From positions 1,110,001-1,174,000 of the forward strand of contig LR882958.1 of NCBI GenBank assembly GCA_904830895.1: a stretch of DNA of 64,000 nt, read 5' to 3'. Position 1 is the stretch's first letter. The number at the start of each line of letters is the position of its first letter. Positions 52,400-61,060 of this stretch are shown here, in pieces. This DNA comes from Planktothrix rubescens CCAP 1459/22 (GTDB taxonomy: Bacteria; Cyanobacteriota; Cyanobacteriia; Cyanobacteriales; Microcoleaceae). The translations under genes and the position numbers were made by a program. The notes beneath the pieces are model-generated. The model saw only the letters and a list, made by a program, of their open reading frames with translations. It had not been told where the DNA came from and did not search any database.

Positions 52400-55213
52400 A
52401 TGGGACTTTGGGATAAAGTCAAGAGAGGGTTTGAATCTGTATTTCTTCCTCAGAAATACATCGCTGATACCCAAGAAAGAAATACAAAAAAAATAGTAGC
52501 CAACAATGCTGAAATGGAGGAAAAACGACAACAAATTCAATTAGCACAGTATAAATTACAATGTGTACAAGTAGCGAATAGTGCTATAATAGAGGAAAAA
52601 AGACAGGAAATTCAATTAGAACAAATTAAATTACAATATATCGAAAATGAAAAAAATCGAGAATTTCAAAAAGAACTACAAGAATATATCCAAAGCGTTA
52701 ATTTAGCAATTCACAAAAGCAATATTGAGTTTCAACGTTGGCGTTTTGAACAGGAAAAAACCCTACAATCAGAATTAGCAACTTATGGCCGAGAAACTCA
52801 ATTAATGGTGGCTGAATATCAACGAGAAACCGCGATAAAAGCTGCCCATAACCAAGCAGAAGTTCAGAAAATTTTTGCTAATTGGCCGTTAACATTGCCT
52901 CCGGCGCAAATTTTAGAATCCTACAATAATAGTTTAATTCCCATGCGAGTTTTTATCGCCCCCCCTAAAGTTCAGTTTGAACGTTTTGCCACCACGCCAC
53001 AAAATTTCCCCGATATTGAATTAACTATCAATCAAAAAATGCGCGATTTTTTTGATCAGTATTCTCAACAGGGAAGACCCATCGAATTTTTAGCAGGCGC
53101 TTGGGAAAGTAAACGTTTTCATAGCGAAGCCAGTATTAAAGCATTATTCGGGATGCTAAAATCAGAACCGACATTAATATTAGAGTCGGAATTTGATGGA
53201 GATTATATCAATTTCCGAGTCGCCTATTGGACAATAGGACAACCTAACTATTCCTATCAAACCATTATTTCTCAACTGTCCTATCGGGATATTTTATATG
53301 ATTCTGCTAAAACTCGCGCCCGGAAATGGAAAGTTACAAAAGACAAACTATTAGCACTGGGAAAAACCCAAGCTGATATTGATAAACGCGGCGGGGATAA
53401 TGAAATTAATCTCAAAATTTGGGAAGAAGAACAAAGTTTACGAGAGGAGGGAATAGACGATGATGAGTTAGAAATTCACTATAAAATTAATAGCAAGCAT
53501 TTTGAAGATTTGTACCAATTTTTAATTACCTGTCATTGTTTGGTTGCAGGTTGGATAGCTGACACTCATCATTTATTTCTCCATGATTTCACGCCTTTAT
53601 TACCGCAATTACTCCCAGATTTAACTCAGAATATCCCAGAAGGAGAAGTTGCAGATTCAGTAATATGGATGGTCATTTCTGGCTATGAACAAATCTACAA
53701 AATCCTAGAAGCAGAAAGTTCTCACCGTCTCCCTGAATTAATCCTAGAATTAGCCCAGGGTTTAGTCAATTTACCCAATAAATCTTGGGCTAAAAATCAA
53801 TTAATTAATTCTGTAGAATCTTGGTTGAAGTTAAGAAACCCCAGAAACCCGGTTTCTGAATTATGGGATACCGTTAATTCCGTGGTCATGGCTAAGGATT
53901 TAGACTATATTGAAAAAATCAATAATTTGTTAGAATCCTTGGGAGAAACTCACCGGGTTAATATTGTTCAAGCTTGTTATCAACGGGGACAAAACCATTG
54001 TCAACAGGGAGAATATACTACCGCCATTGATGACTTTACCCAAGTCTTGTTACTCGAACCTAATTCCCCCGATGCCAATTATAATCGCGGATTAGCCTAT
54101 AGTAAATTAGGGGAATATTCCGCCGCTATTGAGGATTATAACCAAACCTTGCGACTGAATCCTAATTATGTCGGAGCTTACAATAATCGCGCTAATGCTT
54201 ATTATAAATTAGGGCAATATGAAAAAGCGATCGCCGATTACAATTCCTGTCTCGCCCTTAATCCTAATTTACCCGATGTTGCCCATAATCGGGATGTTGC
54301 TCAAGGAGTTTGGGATGAAAAACGCCGTCAGGGACAAACGGAAGTAGAAACAAAACGCCGTCAGGAGGAAGAAATAAAACGTCAGGAAGAAGCAGAAAAA
54401 CGCCGTCAGCAAAAGGAATTTGAGTTTGATGTGATTACCGTTAACGCCCAAGGAAAGGAAACCAAACGAGAACGCCGTCAGGCTGAATTTTTTAAAGAAG
54501 ATTTAGGCAATAATATCAGTTTAGAAATGGTATCCATTCCTGGGGGAACTTTTATGATGGGTGCAGTCCAAAATGAAGCAAATGCGAGTAGCGACGAATA
54601 TCCCCAACATCCCGTTAATATTGCTGCATTTTCTATGGCAAAATATCCCATTACTCAAGCTCAATGGGAAGCTATTATGGGAAATAATCCTTCTAATTTT
54701 AAAGGCGCAAACCGACCCGTTGAGAATGTAAATTGGCATCAAGCGCAGGAATTTTGTCAGCGACTTTCCCAAGAAACAGGTAAAACCTATCGTTTACCTT
54801 CTGAAGCGGAATGGGAATACGCCTGTCGCGCTAAAACTACAACTCCTTTCCATTTTGGTGAAACCATTACAGCCGATTTAGCTAATTATGAATGTAATCG
54901 TAATCAAACCACCGATGTCGGTAGTTTCCCTCCAAATGCCTTTGGATTATACGATATGCACGGCAACGTTTGGGAATGGTGCGCTGACCCTTGGCATGAA
55001 AATTATACTGGTGCGCCAGATAATGGAAGTGTTTGGGAGTCGGGCGGAAATACTCAATTAAGGTGTGTGCGGGGCGGTTCGTGGATCTACTATCCTGATG
55101 GCTGCCGTTCTGCTGTTCGTGACTCCGGACACCCCGACCTCTTCAACTACGGCAGCGGCTTTCGGGTTTGTTGGGTTGTTGGTGCGTCCCTGGTTAGTGT
55201 GCAGGACTTTTAG
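52400..55213 (+). CDS. Coiled-coil/TPR/FGE-sulfatase-domain protein, probable DGR variable protein
   Basis: From MGLWDKVKRGFESVFLPQKY the protein has long coiled coils (residues to about 170), a middle helical domain, three TPR units (about 535-645; DFTQVLLLEPNSPDANYNRG), a charged helix, and a formylglycine-generating-enzyme-like domain (MVSIPGGTFMMGAVQ, YRLPSEAEWEYACRA, GLYDMHGNVWEWCAD) with a C-type-lectin-like fold. The last part RGGSWIYYPDGCRSAVRDSG to GSGFRV is the surface that diversity-generating retroelements mutate in such proteins; its codons fit derivation from AAC/AAT. Start is chosen at 52400 (AGGAG 9 bp upstream); ATG 52370 is possible. Likely a diversified ligand-binding protein. 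No catalytic Cys pair is evident. Confidence 0.85.
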   Translation: MGLWDKVKRGFESVFLPQKYIADTQERNTKKIVANNAEMEEKRQQIQLAQYKLQCVQVANSAIIEEKRQEIQLEQIKLQYIENEKNREFQKELQEYIQSVNLAIHKSNIEFQRWRFEQEKTLQSELATYGRETQLMVAEYQRETAIKAAHNQAEVQKIFANWPLTLPPAQILESYNNSLIPMRVFIAPPKVQFERFATTPQNFPDIELTINQKMRDFFDQYSQQGRPIEFLAGAWESKRFHSEASIKALFGMLKSEPTLILESEFDGDYINFRVAYWTIGQPNYSYQTIISQLSYRDILYDSAKTRARKWKVTKDKLLALGKTQADIDKRGGDNEINLKIWEEEQSLREEGIDDDELEIHYKINSKHFEDLYQFLITCHCLVAGWIADTHHLFLHDFTPLLPQLLPDLTQNIPEGEVADSVIWMVISGYEQIYKILEAESSHRLPELILELAQGLVNLPNKSWAKNQLINSVESWLKLRNPRNPVSELWDTVNSVVMAKDLDYIEKINNLLESLGETHRVNIVQACYQRGQNHCQQGEYTTAIDDFTQVLLLEPNSPDANYNRGLAYSKLGEYSAAIEDYNQTLRLNPNYVGAYNNRANAYYKLGQYEKAIADYNSCLALNPNLPDVAHNRDVAQGVWDEKRRQGQTEVETKRRQEEEIKRQEEAEKRRQQKEFEFDVITVNAQGKETKRERRQAEFFKEDLGNNISLEMVSIPGGTFMMGAVQNEANASSDEYPQHPVNIAAFSMAKYPITQAQWEAIMGNNPSNFKGANRPVENVNWHQAQEFCQRLSQETGKTYRLPSEAEWEYACRAKTTTPFHFGETITADLANYECNRNQTTDVGSFPPNAFGLYDMHGNVWEWCADPWHENYTGAPDNGSVWESGGNTQLRCVRGGSWIYYPDGCRSAVRDSGHPDLFNYGSGFRVCWVVGASLVSVQDF
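55065..55185 (+). other. Candidate DGR variable region (VR)
   Basis: The stretch encodes GGSWIYYPDGCRSAVRDSGH, then PDLFNYGSGFRV. Codons at variable positions are ATC, TAC, TAT, GAT, GGC, GTT, GAC, TCC, CAC, CTC, TTC, AAC, TAC, GGC and AGC. Almost all are NNC or NNT, the outcome of adenine-targeted mutation of AAC/AAT in a template repeat. Base composition is much more GC-rich than the rest of the gene. A CGCGC-GTCA-GCGCG hairpin lies about 90-110 bp downstream (55276-55289). Confidence 0.7.
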
Positions 55214-55321
55214 CCCTGTTTTCTTTAGCCCTTTAGCCCTTTACCCTTCTTTCTTCTTTTCCCTTCTTCCCTTTTCGCGCGTCAGCGCGTTTAAAAATTT
55301 TTTTTTCAGGGGGAGCCCCTT

Positions 55322-55420
55322 GTTCCCTGGTTCTACCAGGGAATGCTATCTTAGAGGCTCCGCCTCCGTTGAACAGCAGGCGGAGCCTGCCAGAAAGCAT
55401 TGCGAGGTAGAACCTCGCAA
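55322..55420. repeat. Cluster of three dispersed hairpin repeats
   Basis: Three stems follow each other: TTCCCTGG/CCAGGGAA, AGGCTCCGCCT/AGGCGGAGCCT and GCGAGGT/ACCTCGC. Such hairpins are frequent between genes in filamentous cyanobacteria. Confidence 0.75.
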
Positions 55421-55425
55421 CGAGG

Positions 55426-55461
55426 AAAGATGACTGAAGAAACCCGATTTCTGAACACCTA
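55426..55461 (+). repeat. 36-bp direct repeat, left copy
   Basis: The sequence starting AAAGATGACTGAAGAAACCC recurs at 56609-56644 with one difference. The two copies flank the Uma2-hicA-hicB block. Confidence 0.85.
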
Positions 55462-55506
55462 TAAGTATTCCGAGACTTCTACCTTATGATTATAGGAAAT
55501 TAAACT

Positions 55507-56109
55507 ATGACAACAACACAGGTACAAAAACTAACATTTGACAACTTTTTAGAACAATGTCCAGAAACAGGAATCTATGAATTTGTGAAGGGAGAAATTG
55601 TAGAAGTGAGAGCAACAAGAAACCATGATGATGTAGCCAATTTGCTTTTATTCTGTTTTAATGATGAAATTAGAAGACTTAATCTTAATTTAGTTGTAAC
55701 TAATACTGCGGTGATCAAAACGGTAACAAAAGATGGCTTAGAACAGGGTAGAAATCCTGATGTTAGTGTGATTGACCGAACAATTTGGCGTTCTAATCGT
55801 TCTGATTATAATGCCTTAGAAGTGCCAATTCAGTTGGCAGTAGAAGTGACATCAACGAATTGGGAAGATGACTATGTAGATAAATTAGAAGAATATCAAC
55901 GGTTAGGAATTTCTGAATATTGGATTGTAGACTATTTAGCGATCGCTTCCAGGGCTTACTTAGGAAATCCTAAAATTCCGACTATCTTTGTTTACTCTCT
56001 GGATGAAAAAGGTCAGTATCAAAAAACTCAATTTAGAGGAACTGATCGGATTATATCACCCACTTTTTCAGAATTATCCTTAACAGCAGAACAAGTGTTA
56101 AATGCTTAA
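55507..56109 (+). CDS. Uma2-family putative endonuclease
   Basis: The 200-residue protein has the Uma2 order: FDNFLEQCPETGIYEFVKGEIVE, then GRNPDVSVID (PD motif), LAVEVTSTNWEDDYVDKLEEY and YWIVDYLA. It belongs to the nuclease-like DUF820 group expanded in cyanobacteria. It stands 46 bp before hicA within a block bounded by 36-bp direct repeats, so it may have travelled with the toxin-antitoxin pair. Confidence 0.85.
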   Translation: MTTTQVQKLTFDNFLEQCPETGIYEFVKGEIVEVRATRNHDDVANLLLFCFNDEIRRLNLNLVVTNTAVIKTVTKDGLEQGRNPDVSVIDRTIWRSNRSDYNALEVPIQLAVEVTSTNWEDDYVDKLEEYQRLGISEYWIVDYLAIASRAYLGNPKIPTIFVYSLDEKGQYQKTQFRGTDRIISPTFSELSLTAEQVLNA

Positions 56110-56155
56110 AAAAATCTGGTTTATGTACGGTATAAATATGTGGGAAAATTAATTA

Positions 56156-56350
56156 ATGAAAGTTCGTGAGGTACTAAAGCGATTAGAAGTAGATGGATGG
56201 TATGAAGCAAGAATGCGAGGAAGTCATCGAGTCCTAAAACATCCTGAAAAATCTGGTATTGTTGTTGTACCGGGTAATTTTTCTGATGAAGTTGCCATTG
56301 GAACCCTCAAAAGTATCTGGAAACAAGCACAATTAGAGGATAAACCATGA
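56156..56350 (+). CDS. hicA: HicA-type mRNA interferase toxin
   Basis: The 64-residue protein has the double-stranded-RNA-binding-like fold of HicA: MKVREVLKRLEVDGWYE, GSHRVLKHPE with the catalytic His in GSHR, and a C-terminal helix AIGTLKSIWKQAQLE. HicA cleaves mRNA when released from HicB. The stop overlaps the HicB start by four bases (ATGA). Confidence 0.9.
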   Translation: MKVREVLKRLEVDGWYEARMRGSHRVLKHPEKSGIVVVPGNFSDEVAIGTLKSIWKQAQLEDKP

Positions 56351-56562
56351 AAGAATATATTGTCATTTTTGAATGGGCTGGGAGTAACTATTCTGCTTAT
56401 GTTCCCGACTTACCCGGTTGTATTTCTACAGGAAAAACCTTAGAAGAAACTGAAAATAATATTAAAGAAGCGATTGAACTGTATATTGACACTCTGCGGG
56501 AAGATGGTCAAGCTATTCCCGAACCTTCTCTAACCGTTAAGACAATTTCTGTTGCTGCTTAA
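56347..56562 (+). CDS. hicB: HicB-type antitoxin
   Basis: The 71-residue protein shows the HicB degenerate RNase H fold: FEWAGSNYSAYVPDLPGCISTGKTLEE, then NIKEAIELYIDTLREDG. It lacks the extra C-terminal DNA-binding domain of longer HicB proteins, so autoregulation may differ. Translationally coupled to hicA. Confidence 0.9.
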   Translation: MKEYIVIFEWAGSNYSAYVPDLPGCISTGKTLEETENNIKEAIELYIDTLREDGQAIPEPSLTVKTISVAA

Positions 56563-56608
56563 CGAGTCGAGAAATCGGGTTTCTGCCTTAACCTTTGCTG
56601 AATCATAA

Positions 56609-56644
56609 AAAGATGACTGAAGAAACCCGATTTCTGAGCACCTA
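56609..56644 (+). repeat. 36-bp direct repeat, right copy
   Basis: Partner of 55426-55461. It contains the inverted motif AGAAACCCGATTTCT, also present in looser form within 53838-53870. Confidence 0.85.
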
Positions 56645-56653
56645 CAATAACAA

Positions 56654-58045
56654 TTATAAACGCCGTAAGAAAGCCATAGATTCAACATGGGAAGTTTGTG
56701 GGAAAAAATCCGCAGGTTGTACCCGTACTAATTCATAAACTCCGGTTTCACATAAAATTTTCAGATCTCGGGCTAGGGTTGCGGGTCTACAACTAATATA
56801 AATCAAGTGTTGCGGTTGCATATCTAGCAGTGTTTCTAAGACCGTGCGATCGCATCCTTTCCGGGGTGGATCAAGCAAAACAATATCAGGTTTATACCCC
56901 AAATTGGGTAACAACTTTTGCACCGTTCCTAATTTAAACTCCACTTGATCAAGTTGATTAAAAATCGCATTTTTTCGAGCTTGCTCTATGGCGGTTTCTT
57001 GGACTTCTAAACCCATGACTTGAGGAAGATCGGAGCCCTGAATTGAACCTCCTTGTTTTTTCAATAAATAGGAAGCTAGGGGTAAAGTAAAAGTTCCAAT
57101 TCCACAATAGGCATCAACAATACGTTCAGTTCCTTGTAAATTAAGTTGCTGTAGCATTATTTCTAATAACCTTTCCGCCACTTCCGTATTCACTTGAAAA
57201 AACGTATCGGGGCCCAGAAAAAACGTTAACCCCCCAAATTCTTCTTTTAAATATGGATGACCCGCTAAACATCGGGTTTCCTGACCAAAAATCACATTAG
57301 TTTGATCGGGATTTAGATTTAAACAAACTCCTTGTAACCCCGGATATTGTTCTAACCAAGTTTCCGCTTGTTCAGTGAGTCCGGGTAAACTAGCTTGGGT
57401 GGTAATTAAAGTTAATAACATTTCCCCGGTACGCCGCCCAATTCTTAGGGATAGGTGGCGAAGTTTACCCCGATGTTGGGCTTCATCATAAATTGACCAT
57501 CCCCGGTTTTGAATATCCTGTTTAATATTAGCTAATAAAGGATTTAACCGTTGATCCTGTACCGGACATTGATTTAAGTTAACCAAACGATGGCTATGTT
57601 TTTGGAAGTAACCCGCCTGAACTTGACCCGTGGCTGACCGTCCTAGGGGATAGGTAACTTTATTGCGATAGCCTAATTCTGACTCTCCTGCTAACACCTG
57701 ATCTACCGGAGGATCAATAAATCCTCCAATTTTTTCTAAGGTTTTAACCACTAAATTTCGCTTACTTTGTAGTTGCAGCGCATAATCAATATGTTGCCAC
57801 TGACATCCCCCACATTTATCCGCCACAATACATCGAGGGGAAATCCGATCATTTGATGGGCTTAAAAGTCGGTCTAACTTGCCTTCTGCATATTTGCTTT
57901 TAACCCGCACTAACCGCACCCGCACCATATCCCCAGGAACCGTATCAGGAACAAATATAACCCGCTCTTGGTAACGACCGACGCCACTACCTTCATCGGT
58001 CAAATCTGTAATTTCGACTTCAACTTGTTGCCCTTGTTGCCACAT
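56654..58045 (-). CDS. rlmD: 23S rRNA (uracil-C5)-methyltransferase, RlmD/RumA family
   Basis: The 463-residue protein has an N-terminal TRAM domain (QQVEVEITDLTDEGSGVGR), an iron-sulfur cluster motif with CIVADKCGGCQWQH, and a C-terminal methyltransferase with VDAYCGIGTFTLPLA and the catalytic Cys region LLDPPRKGCDRTVLE followed by YISCRPATLARDL. The family makes m5U in 23S rRNA or tRNA; which uridine is modified is not decided by sequence alone, as RlmC, RlmD and TrmA-like enzymes share these motifs. Confidence 0.9.
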   Translation of the reverse strand: MWQQGQQVEVEITDLTDEGSGVGRYQERVIFVPDTVPGDMVRVRLVRVKSKYAEGKLDRLLSPSNDRISPRCIVADKCGGCQWQHIDYALQLQSKRNLVVKTLEKIGGFIDPPVDQVLAGESELGYRNKVTYPLGRSATGQVQAGYFQKHSHRLVNLNQCPVQDQRLNPLLANIKQDIQNRGWSIYDEAQHRGKLRHLSLRIGRRTGEMLLTLITTQASLPGLTEQAETWLEQYPGLQGVCLNLNPDQTNVIFGQETRCLAGHPYLKEEFGGLTFFLGPDTFFQVNTEVAERLLEIMLQQLNLQGTERIVDAYCGIGTFTLPLASYLLKKQGGSIQGSDLPQVMGLEVQETAIEQARKNAIFNQLDQVEFKLGTVQKLLPNLGYKPDIVLLDPPRKGCDRTVLETLLDMQPQHLIYISCRPATLARDLKILCETGVYELVRVQPADFFPQTSHVESMAFLRRL

Positions 58046-58051
58046 TATTAA

Positions 58052-58284
58052 TCAGTTATCAGTTATCAGTTATCAGTGTAGAGGCTACCTTCACCCTATG
58101 GGCGCGTTTGTACCAGTTATCAGTCGTAATTGGGTTGATCAAGATTTTAGTTGATTTAAAAAAATCTCTCCAGAACCTGCCTCTACACGCTAAACAGTGA
58201 AATAAAGTCAAGATTTATTTTACTCCAAATAACTGCTAACTACCTCTTAACTGATCGCTGATGACTGATAACTGATGACTGATT
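58052..58284. repeat. Heptamer repeat arrays (TTATCAG / ACTGATA) around a gene-free stretch
   Basis: AGTTATC units at 58052-58077 and their reverse-type ACTGATA units at 58249-58284 form an interrupted inverted arrangement over about 230 bp. The same heptamer family is found at 4418-4466. The rest of 58046-58508 shows no gene; it should contain the apcD promoter. Confidence 0.75.
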
Positions 58285-58508
58285 AACCGTTGAGGGTTAA
58301 AAATTAAGAATTGTTAAGGGTATTCATACTGAACCTGGGCAGATAACTCTTGACTCTGCCTGCTCTCCACGACTTTGCACAGGTGTTTCCACCCGACTTT
58401 GATCACGATGGGTGAAAGTTTACGGGGTTATGACTTCCCCTGTTCCCCTCAAGTCGCTAAACTACTTAATGGTATCTTGAAAAACTTTAATAGCCCTTGA
58501 GGTTTTAG

Positions 58509-58994
58509 ATGACAGTAATTAGCCAAGTTATTCTCAAAGCTGATGATGAACTCCGTTATCCTAGCGTTGGTGAACTCAAAAACATCAATGACTTTTTAAA
58601 AACGGGTGAACAGCGCGTGCGAATTGCTTCGACCCTTGCGGATAATGAAAAGAAGATTGTAGACCGTGCTAGTAACCAACTGTGGAAAAAACGCCCTGAT
58701 TTTATTGCCCCGGGTGGTAATGCTTCAGGATCACGGGAACGGGCCCTATGTATTCGGGACTATGGTTGGTATCTGCGACTGATTACCTATGGAATTCTTT
58801 CGGGTGACAAAGATCCCATTGAAGACATTGGTTTAATCGGCGTCAAAGATATGTACAACTCTTTGGGTGTTCCGATGCCTGGGATGGTGGAAGCGGTTCG
58901 TTGTCTCAAAGAAGCGTCTCTGGCGTTACTCGATGACGAAGATGCTAAGGCAGCATCCCCCTACTTTGACTTTATCATTCAAGCCATGTCGTAA
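58509..58994 (+). CDS. apcD: Allophycocyanin alpha-B subunit
   Basis: The 161-residue biliprotein matches Apc[22 protein letters not shown], the chromophore segment [20 protein letters not shown] with the phycocyanobilin-binding Cys, and [22 protein letters not shown]. ApcD is a terminal emitter of the phycobilisome core and helps pass energy to photosystem I and in state transitions. It is a single gene, as usual for apcD in cyanobacteria, with its own strong terminator. Confidence 0.95.
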   Translation: MTVISQVILKADDELRYPSVGELKNINDFLKTGEQRVRIASTLADNEKKIVDRASNQLWKKRPDFIAPGGNASGSRERALCIRDYGWYLRLITYGILSGDKDPIEDIGLIGVKDMYNSLGVPMPGMVEAVRCLKEASLALLDDEDAKAASPYFDFIIQAMS

Positions 58995-59016
58995 TTTTGA
59001 GCCTGGGTTTCAGGTG

Positions 59017-59057
59017 TCTGTGAAGATGTCCCTAGCGTCCGTCTTCACAGATTTTTT
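59017..59057 (+). terminator. Rho-independent terminator of apcD
   Basis: TCTGTGAAGA and TCTTCACAGA form a perfect 10-bp stem with a 15-nt loop, followed by six T. It lies 22 bp beyond the apcD stop. Confidence 0.92.
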
Positions 59058-59155
59058 GTATATGGCGGGGAATAGGGAATTACGACTGATATAGCAGTTG
59101 CCGCATCTATGCTGTTCACAGTAAGTATTTACCTATTGCCCATTGCCTATTCCCT

Positions 59156-59193
59156 CCCCCCCTAGCCCCCCGTGCACGGGGGGTTTGGGGGGG
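59156..59193. repeat. GC-rich palindromic dispersed repeat, copy 3
   Basis: Same CCCCCCGTGCACGGGGGG core and flanking C and G runs as copies at 622 and 20084. It lies between apcD and the converging HEAT-repeat gene. Confidence 0.85.
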
Positions 59194-59209
59194 TTTGTTC
59201 CCTATTCCC

Positions 59210-60823
59210 TTAAGAATTGGGAAAAGAACGCCGATAATTGCGTAGGGTTTGAATTAATCTGCCTCCTCGTTTTAGGGCAATATCGGCTAGTTCTACAATC
59301 CATTGATTCGGTATAGCTTGGGGCTGCACCGCCGCAATATAATTGAGAGCTTCCGTTTCTTTTCCGATTCCTAAACGATATGCATATAGGGTAAATGCGA
59401 TCGCAGTTGATCGGCTAATTCCTGTTTGACAATGAATTAATAAATCTCCTTGATGGGCACGAACAGATTTCATAAAATGAAGGGCTTTTAAAATATGTTG
59501 AAGATTGGGTAAAACATATTCAGGATCATAGTAGGGGGTATCAATATCATCAAATTCTAATCGTAACCGATTCGGAACTTGATCAAATCCTTCAGGAAGT
59601 TCACTCCCCGGACTACCAATAGAAATTAAATGACGAATATTTGCCCCTCGAAATTGTTTTAAAATATATTCACCTACTTCTGTCCTAGAAGCAATCCAGA
59701 GTTTGGGTAAATTAGCATGGGGAGAATTAATACCAGAATCAAATAATATTTTAAATAGGGTTTTTGACGAAGGAGAATCTAATTTTTTTAAGGCTGTTTC
59801 TGCCCAAGAACGAACATAAATATCCGTATCATTTAAGGCGATTTTTAGCCCCCCAATGGCTAAGGGAGTATTCATAGATTGAATAGTTTCAACCACTTTT
59901 GCCCGTACAAACGGATCAGGATCATGAATTTTATTCAGGAGTTTATTAACCATAAAATCTCCACCAATTCGACCTAAGACCTCAACAACCCGGATTCTTA
60001 CATCTGAATTATCATGATTAAGAGCCTCTAACAACACCTTAACTGCAAAGGAATCGCCAATGGTTTCTAAGCCATAAACAGCATTAGTATAAACATAAAA
60101 TTCTCGATCATCAAGGGAATTTTTTAACCCAATAATTGCTGCTGCTCCCCCTAAATGTCCCAATGCAGTTGCCGCCCGACCTCGAACATAATGATCGGGA
60201 TCGGAAACTAAAATTTCTCTTAATTTTGTTGTGGCTAAACGATTTTTAATTTTTCCTAAAGCGGTGGCGGCTCGCCAACGAACTTGACTATCTTCATGGT
60301 GCAAAGCCAGAATTAATACTCGAATTGCCCGATCGCTGCCAATTTCTCCTAACCCCCAAATTGCCCAAAGACGGACTTTTTGCTGGGGATCTTTTAAGGC
60401 TTTTAATAAAGAAGATTCAGCAACTTGACCGATTTGAGCGATCGCCCAAGCTGACCAAGCATTCACCAATTGATTGTTATGATGTAATCCTTTAAGGAAC
60501 CAAGATAGTAATAGGGGCGAACGGGTTTGTCCTAACAGACGAATTTTTAAAGCTAGGGGAATATTTAACTGGAGTACCAGAGAAAAAACTTTAATTTGAA
60601 ATTCAGGTTTAACATTTTTTGTTAATAGTATTCCTTGAATAATATTCAATTTTAAACCCAAATTTACCAATCGCAGAATTAATTCTTCGGACTCAACCTC
60701 TGCCAAAACCTTTGCCAGAAAATCAAAAGTCAATTTCCCCCGCAAATAGTCTTGTTTGAGTTGTTCATCACTCAACTGATGCAGTTGTTTTTTGAATATC
60801 TCAACATCTGAATAATTAATCAT
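59210..60823 (-). CDS. HEAT-repeat protein fused to a dual-specificity/tyrosine phosphatase domain
   Basis: The 537-residue protein has about seven HEAT/PBS-lyase-type repeats (residues about 110-345; LLKALKDPQQKVRLWAIWGLGEIG is one). The C-terminal 165 residues form a phosphatase domain with the signature HCQTGISRS, Cys465 and Arg471 (C-x5-R), and an acidic loop with DDIDTPYYDPE upstream. PBS-lyase repeats occur in phycobilin lyases but also in generic scaffolds. The fusion suggests a protein-targeted phosphatase. It converges with apcD; a regulatory link to phycobilisomes is speculation. Confidence 0.85.
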   Translation of the reverse strand: MINYSDVEIFKKQLHQLSDEQLKQDYLRGKLTFDFLAKVLAEVESEELILRLVNLGLKLNIIQGILLTKNVKPEFQIKVFSLVLQLNIPLALKIRLLGQTRSPLLLSWFLKGLHHNNQLVNAWSAWAIAQIGQVAESSLLKALKDPQQKVRLWAIWGLGEIGSDRAIRVLILALHHEDSQVRWRAATALGKIKNRLATTKLREILVSDPDHYVRGRAATALGHLGGAAAIIGLKNSLDDREFYVYTNAVYGLETIGDSFAVKVLLEALNHDNSDVRIRVVEVLGRIGGDFMVNKLLNKIHDPDPFVRAKVVETIQSMNTPLAIGGLKIALNDTDIYVRSWAETALKKLDSPSSKTLFKILFDSGINSPHANLPKLWIASRTEVGEYILKQFRGANIRHLISIGSPGSELPEGFDQVPNRLRLEFDDIDTPYYDPEYVLPNLQHILKALHFMKSVRAHQGDLLIHCQTGISRSTAIAFTLYAYRLGIGKETEALNYIAAVQPQAIPNQWIVELADIALKRGGRLIQTLRNYRRSFPNS

Positions 60824-61060
60824 TGAATTGGGACAGACAGTGGAGCACCGGGAGCAGGGGGCATCTCAACGTAGTGAGTCCTTTAGGACTCTCTGAGAGG
60901 GATTACCGGGAGGTAAACTCTTGCTATTACCCATTCCCTAATTGCCTATTCCCTTATTCAGTTCTTATTTTATATTGGTTTGGAGACTAATAATAGGATT
61001 AGTTTCACCCAAAACCTGCTAAAGTTGGAACCTGTAGCCCCGGTATGGCATAGGTCTATT

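Noticed and set aside
55065-55433. A 122-codon open frame overlapping the end of the FGE protein
   Set aside because: It lies in another frame over the candidate variable region and downstream repeats, with a composition dominated by Phe, Leu and Ser from pyrimidine tracts. It is a shadow, not a gene.
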